Assembly (NCBI GenBank): GCA_021781695.1
Contig: JAJXWG010000065.1
Span: 1-8,274 of the forward strand
DNA from: Pseudomonadota bacterium
Lineage (GTDB): Bacteria > Pseudomonadota > Gammaproteobacteria > Burkholderiales > Gallionellaceae
Reading direction: 5' to 3'
Length of the DNA: 8,274 nt
Below are positions 7,119-8,274 of the stretch, one piece after another; position 1 is the first letter of the stretch, and each line of letters starts with the position of its first letter. The translations under genes were made by a program, and so were the position numbers. Below the pieces are notes generated by a model. It worked only from the letters and a program-made list of their open reading frames with translations. It was not told where the DNA came from and did not search any database.

Positions 7119-8066
7119 ATGAGTCCCTCAGTCTCACCCAACCCGTTGCCCCGTCTGGTCATCGCCTCGCGTGAAAGCGCGCTGGCCATGTGGCAGGCGG
7201 AGCATATCAGAGACAGGTTGCGCGCATTATATCCCCAAACTCAAGTCAGCATTCTAGGAATGACGACGCAAGGCGATCAGATACTGGATGTCAGCCTGTC
7301 AAAGATAGGCGGCAAGGGGCTGTTCGTCAAGGAGCTGGAGACGGCGCTGGAGGACGGGCGGGCCGATCTTGCGGTGCATTCGCTGAAGGATGTGCCCATG
7401 GTTTTGCCGGAAGGTTTTGTGCTGGCTGCAATCGGCGAGCGCGAAGATCCGCATGACGCTTTTGTTTCTAACGAGCATGAGAATCTGGCGGCCCTGCCCG
7501 CCGGCAGCGTGGTTGGGACCTCCAGTCTGCGCCGCGAAAGCCAGCTGCGCGCGCGCTTTCCGCATCTGGTGATCGAGCCTTTGCGGGGTAATGTGCAGAC
7601 GCGTCTGCGCAAGCTGGACGAGGGGCAGTATGCGGCCATCATCCTCGCGGCCGCGGGACTCAAGCGGCTGGGGCTCTCAGCGCGTATACGCGCGATCATT
7701 TCCAGCCAGGACAGCCTGCCGGCGGTGGGCCAGGGTGCACTGGGCATCGAATGCAGGGCAGACCGCACCGACGTGGTCGCGATGCTGAAGCCTTTGCACC
7801 ATGCCGATACGGCCGCCTGTGTGTTGGCCGAACGCGCGATGAGCCGCGCACTGAACGGCAGCTGCCAGGTGCCGCTGGGCGGATTTGCAGAGGTGAACGC
7901 GGGGCAATTGCACATGCGAGGTTTTGTCGCAAGCCCCGATGGCAGACTCATGATGCGCGCCGAATCTTTGGGCGGCATTGCAGATCCGGAAGCGCTGGGC
8001 AAACGTATCGCTGATGAATTGCTCGCGCAGGGGGCGGGCAGGATACTCGCTTCGTTGAATGGCTGA
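7119..8066 (+). CDS. hemC: Porphobilinogen deaminase (hydroxymethylbilane synthase)
   Basis: Joins four porphobilinogen molecules into the linear tetrapyrrole hydroxymethylbilane, the third common step of heme, siroheme and cobalamin synthesis; a soluble cytosolic enzyme. The protein is 315 residues (E. coli 313). The dipyrromethane cofactor is attached to a conserved cysteine, here Cys249 in NGSCQVPLGG (246-255). The catalytic aspartate is Asp91 in HSLKDVP (87-93). Other family motifs are ASRESALAMWQ at 16-26, GKGLFVKELE at 65-74, GTSSLRR at 133-139, LRGNVQTRL at 155-163 and the AVGQGALGIE stretch at 202-211. The start at 7119 is set by a good ribosome binding site; starting at the ATG at 7086 would add 11 residues unlike the family. 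It overlaps hemD by 8 bp, showing an operon, and diverges from ppc. All key residues are present. Confidence 0.97.
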   Translation: MSPSVSPNPLPRLVIASRESALAMWQAEHIRDRLRALYPQTQVSILGMTTQGDQILDVSLSKIGGKGLFVKELETALEDGRADLAVHSLKDVPMVLPEGFVLAAIGEREDPHDAFVSNEHENLAALPAGSVVGTSSLRRESQLRARFPHLVIEPLRGNVQTRLRKLDEGQYAAIILAAAGLKRLGLSARIRAIISSQDSLPAVGQGALGIECRADRTDVVAMLKPLHHADTAACVLAERAMSRALNGSCQVPLGGFAEVNAGQLHMRGFVASPDGRLMMRAESLGGIADPEALGKRIADELLAQGAGRILASLNG

Positions 8067-8274
8067 ACTGCGGCTTTCAGGCCTCAAGATACTGGTCACG
8101 CGGCCTGTCGACCAGGCCGCGCACTTGGCTCGCGCTATCGAGCAGGCAGGCGGTGTGCCGCTGCTTTTGCCGCTCTTGCAGATTTTGCCTGTTGAGGATG
8201 AAAGGGCGCTTCATGAGCAGGTTGCGCGCCTTGCAGATTTCGACCTTGCCATTTTCATCAGCCCGAACGCAGTG
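8059..8274 (+). CDS. hemD: Uroporphyrinogen-III synthase (partial, N-terminal 72 residues)
   Basis: Cyclises hydroxymethylbilane, the HemC product, with inversion of ring D to give uroporphyrinogen III. Only the first 72 codons are inside the window and the frame is open to the right edge. The N-terminus reads MAELRLSGLKILVTRP, where LVTRP (12-16) is the usual first beta-strand of the family, followed by a helix AAHLARAIEQAGG (20-32), a strand with LLLPLLQI (35-42), and IFISPNAV (65-72), the equivalent of the conserved F-S/T-S-N-A-V motif. The ATG at 8059 lies inside the end of hemC (stop 8064-8066), an 8 bp overlap. The nearest ribosome-binding-like sequence, AGGA at 8040-8043, is 15 bases away, so translation probably depends on coupling to hemC. 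In many proteobacteria hemX and hemY follow, which cannot be seen here. Confidence 0.93.
   Translation, partial: MAELRLSGLKILVTRPVDQAAHLARAIEQAGGVPLLLPLLQILPVEDERALHEQVARLADFDLAIFISPNAV

Overview
The window is a compact stretch of chromosomal housekeeping genes from a Gram-negative proteobacterium, most likely a betaproteobacterium. Three things point there. The genes lptF and lptG encode the lipopolysaccharide exporter, so the cell has an LPS outer membrane. The pepA-holC pair diverging from lptFG is a proteobacterial arrangement. A phosphoenolpyruvate carboxylase gene diverging from hemC-hemD is, from general knowledge, typical of betaproteobacteria. A Nitrosomonadales/Gallionellaceae-type source is a guess from the overall feel of the proteins. 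The DNA is moderately GC-rich throughout and nothing looks horizontally acquired. I see no insertion sequence, prophage, CRISPR array, tRNA or rRNA.

Layout, left to right. Positions 1-414 (minus) hold holC, the DNA polymerase III chi subunit, cut by the window edge near its C-terminus. Positions 415-557 are the longest gap (143 bp) and hold an imperfect palindrome centred on base 485. Positions 558-2045 (minus) are pepA, leucyl aminopeptidase, upstream of holC and probably cotranscribed with it. Positions 2076-3209 and 3206-4282 (plus) are lptF and lptG, diverging from pepA across only 30 bp. A good sigma70-like promoter for pepA lies inside the first codons of lptF. Positions 4279-7044 (minus) are ppc, converging on lptG so tightly that the two stop codons share the palindrome CTAG. 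After a 74 bp divergent control region come hemC (7119-8066) and the start of hemD (8059 to the right edge), overlapping by 8 bp.

Functionally there are three unrelated modules. LptF and LptG form the membrane part of the LptB2FG ATPase that extracts LPS from the inner membrane. Ppc makes oxaloacetate from phosphoenolpyruvate and bicarbonate. HemC and HemD turn porphobilinogen into uroporphyrinogen III, the precursor of heme, siroheme and cobalamin. PepA is a cytosolic metallo-aminopeptidase and HolC belongs to the replicase clamp loader.

No undescribed system was found. The interesting points are small-scale: the palindrome between pepA and holC, the pepA promoter embedded in an unusual N-terminal extension of LptF, the fully overlapping convergent ends of lptG and ppc, the ppc start without a Shine-Dalgarno sequence, and operator-like symmetry around the hemC promoter.
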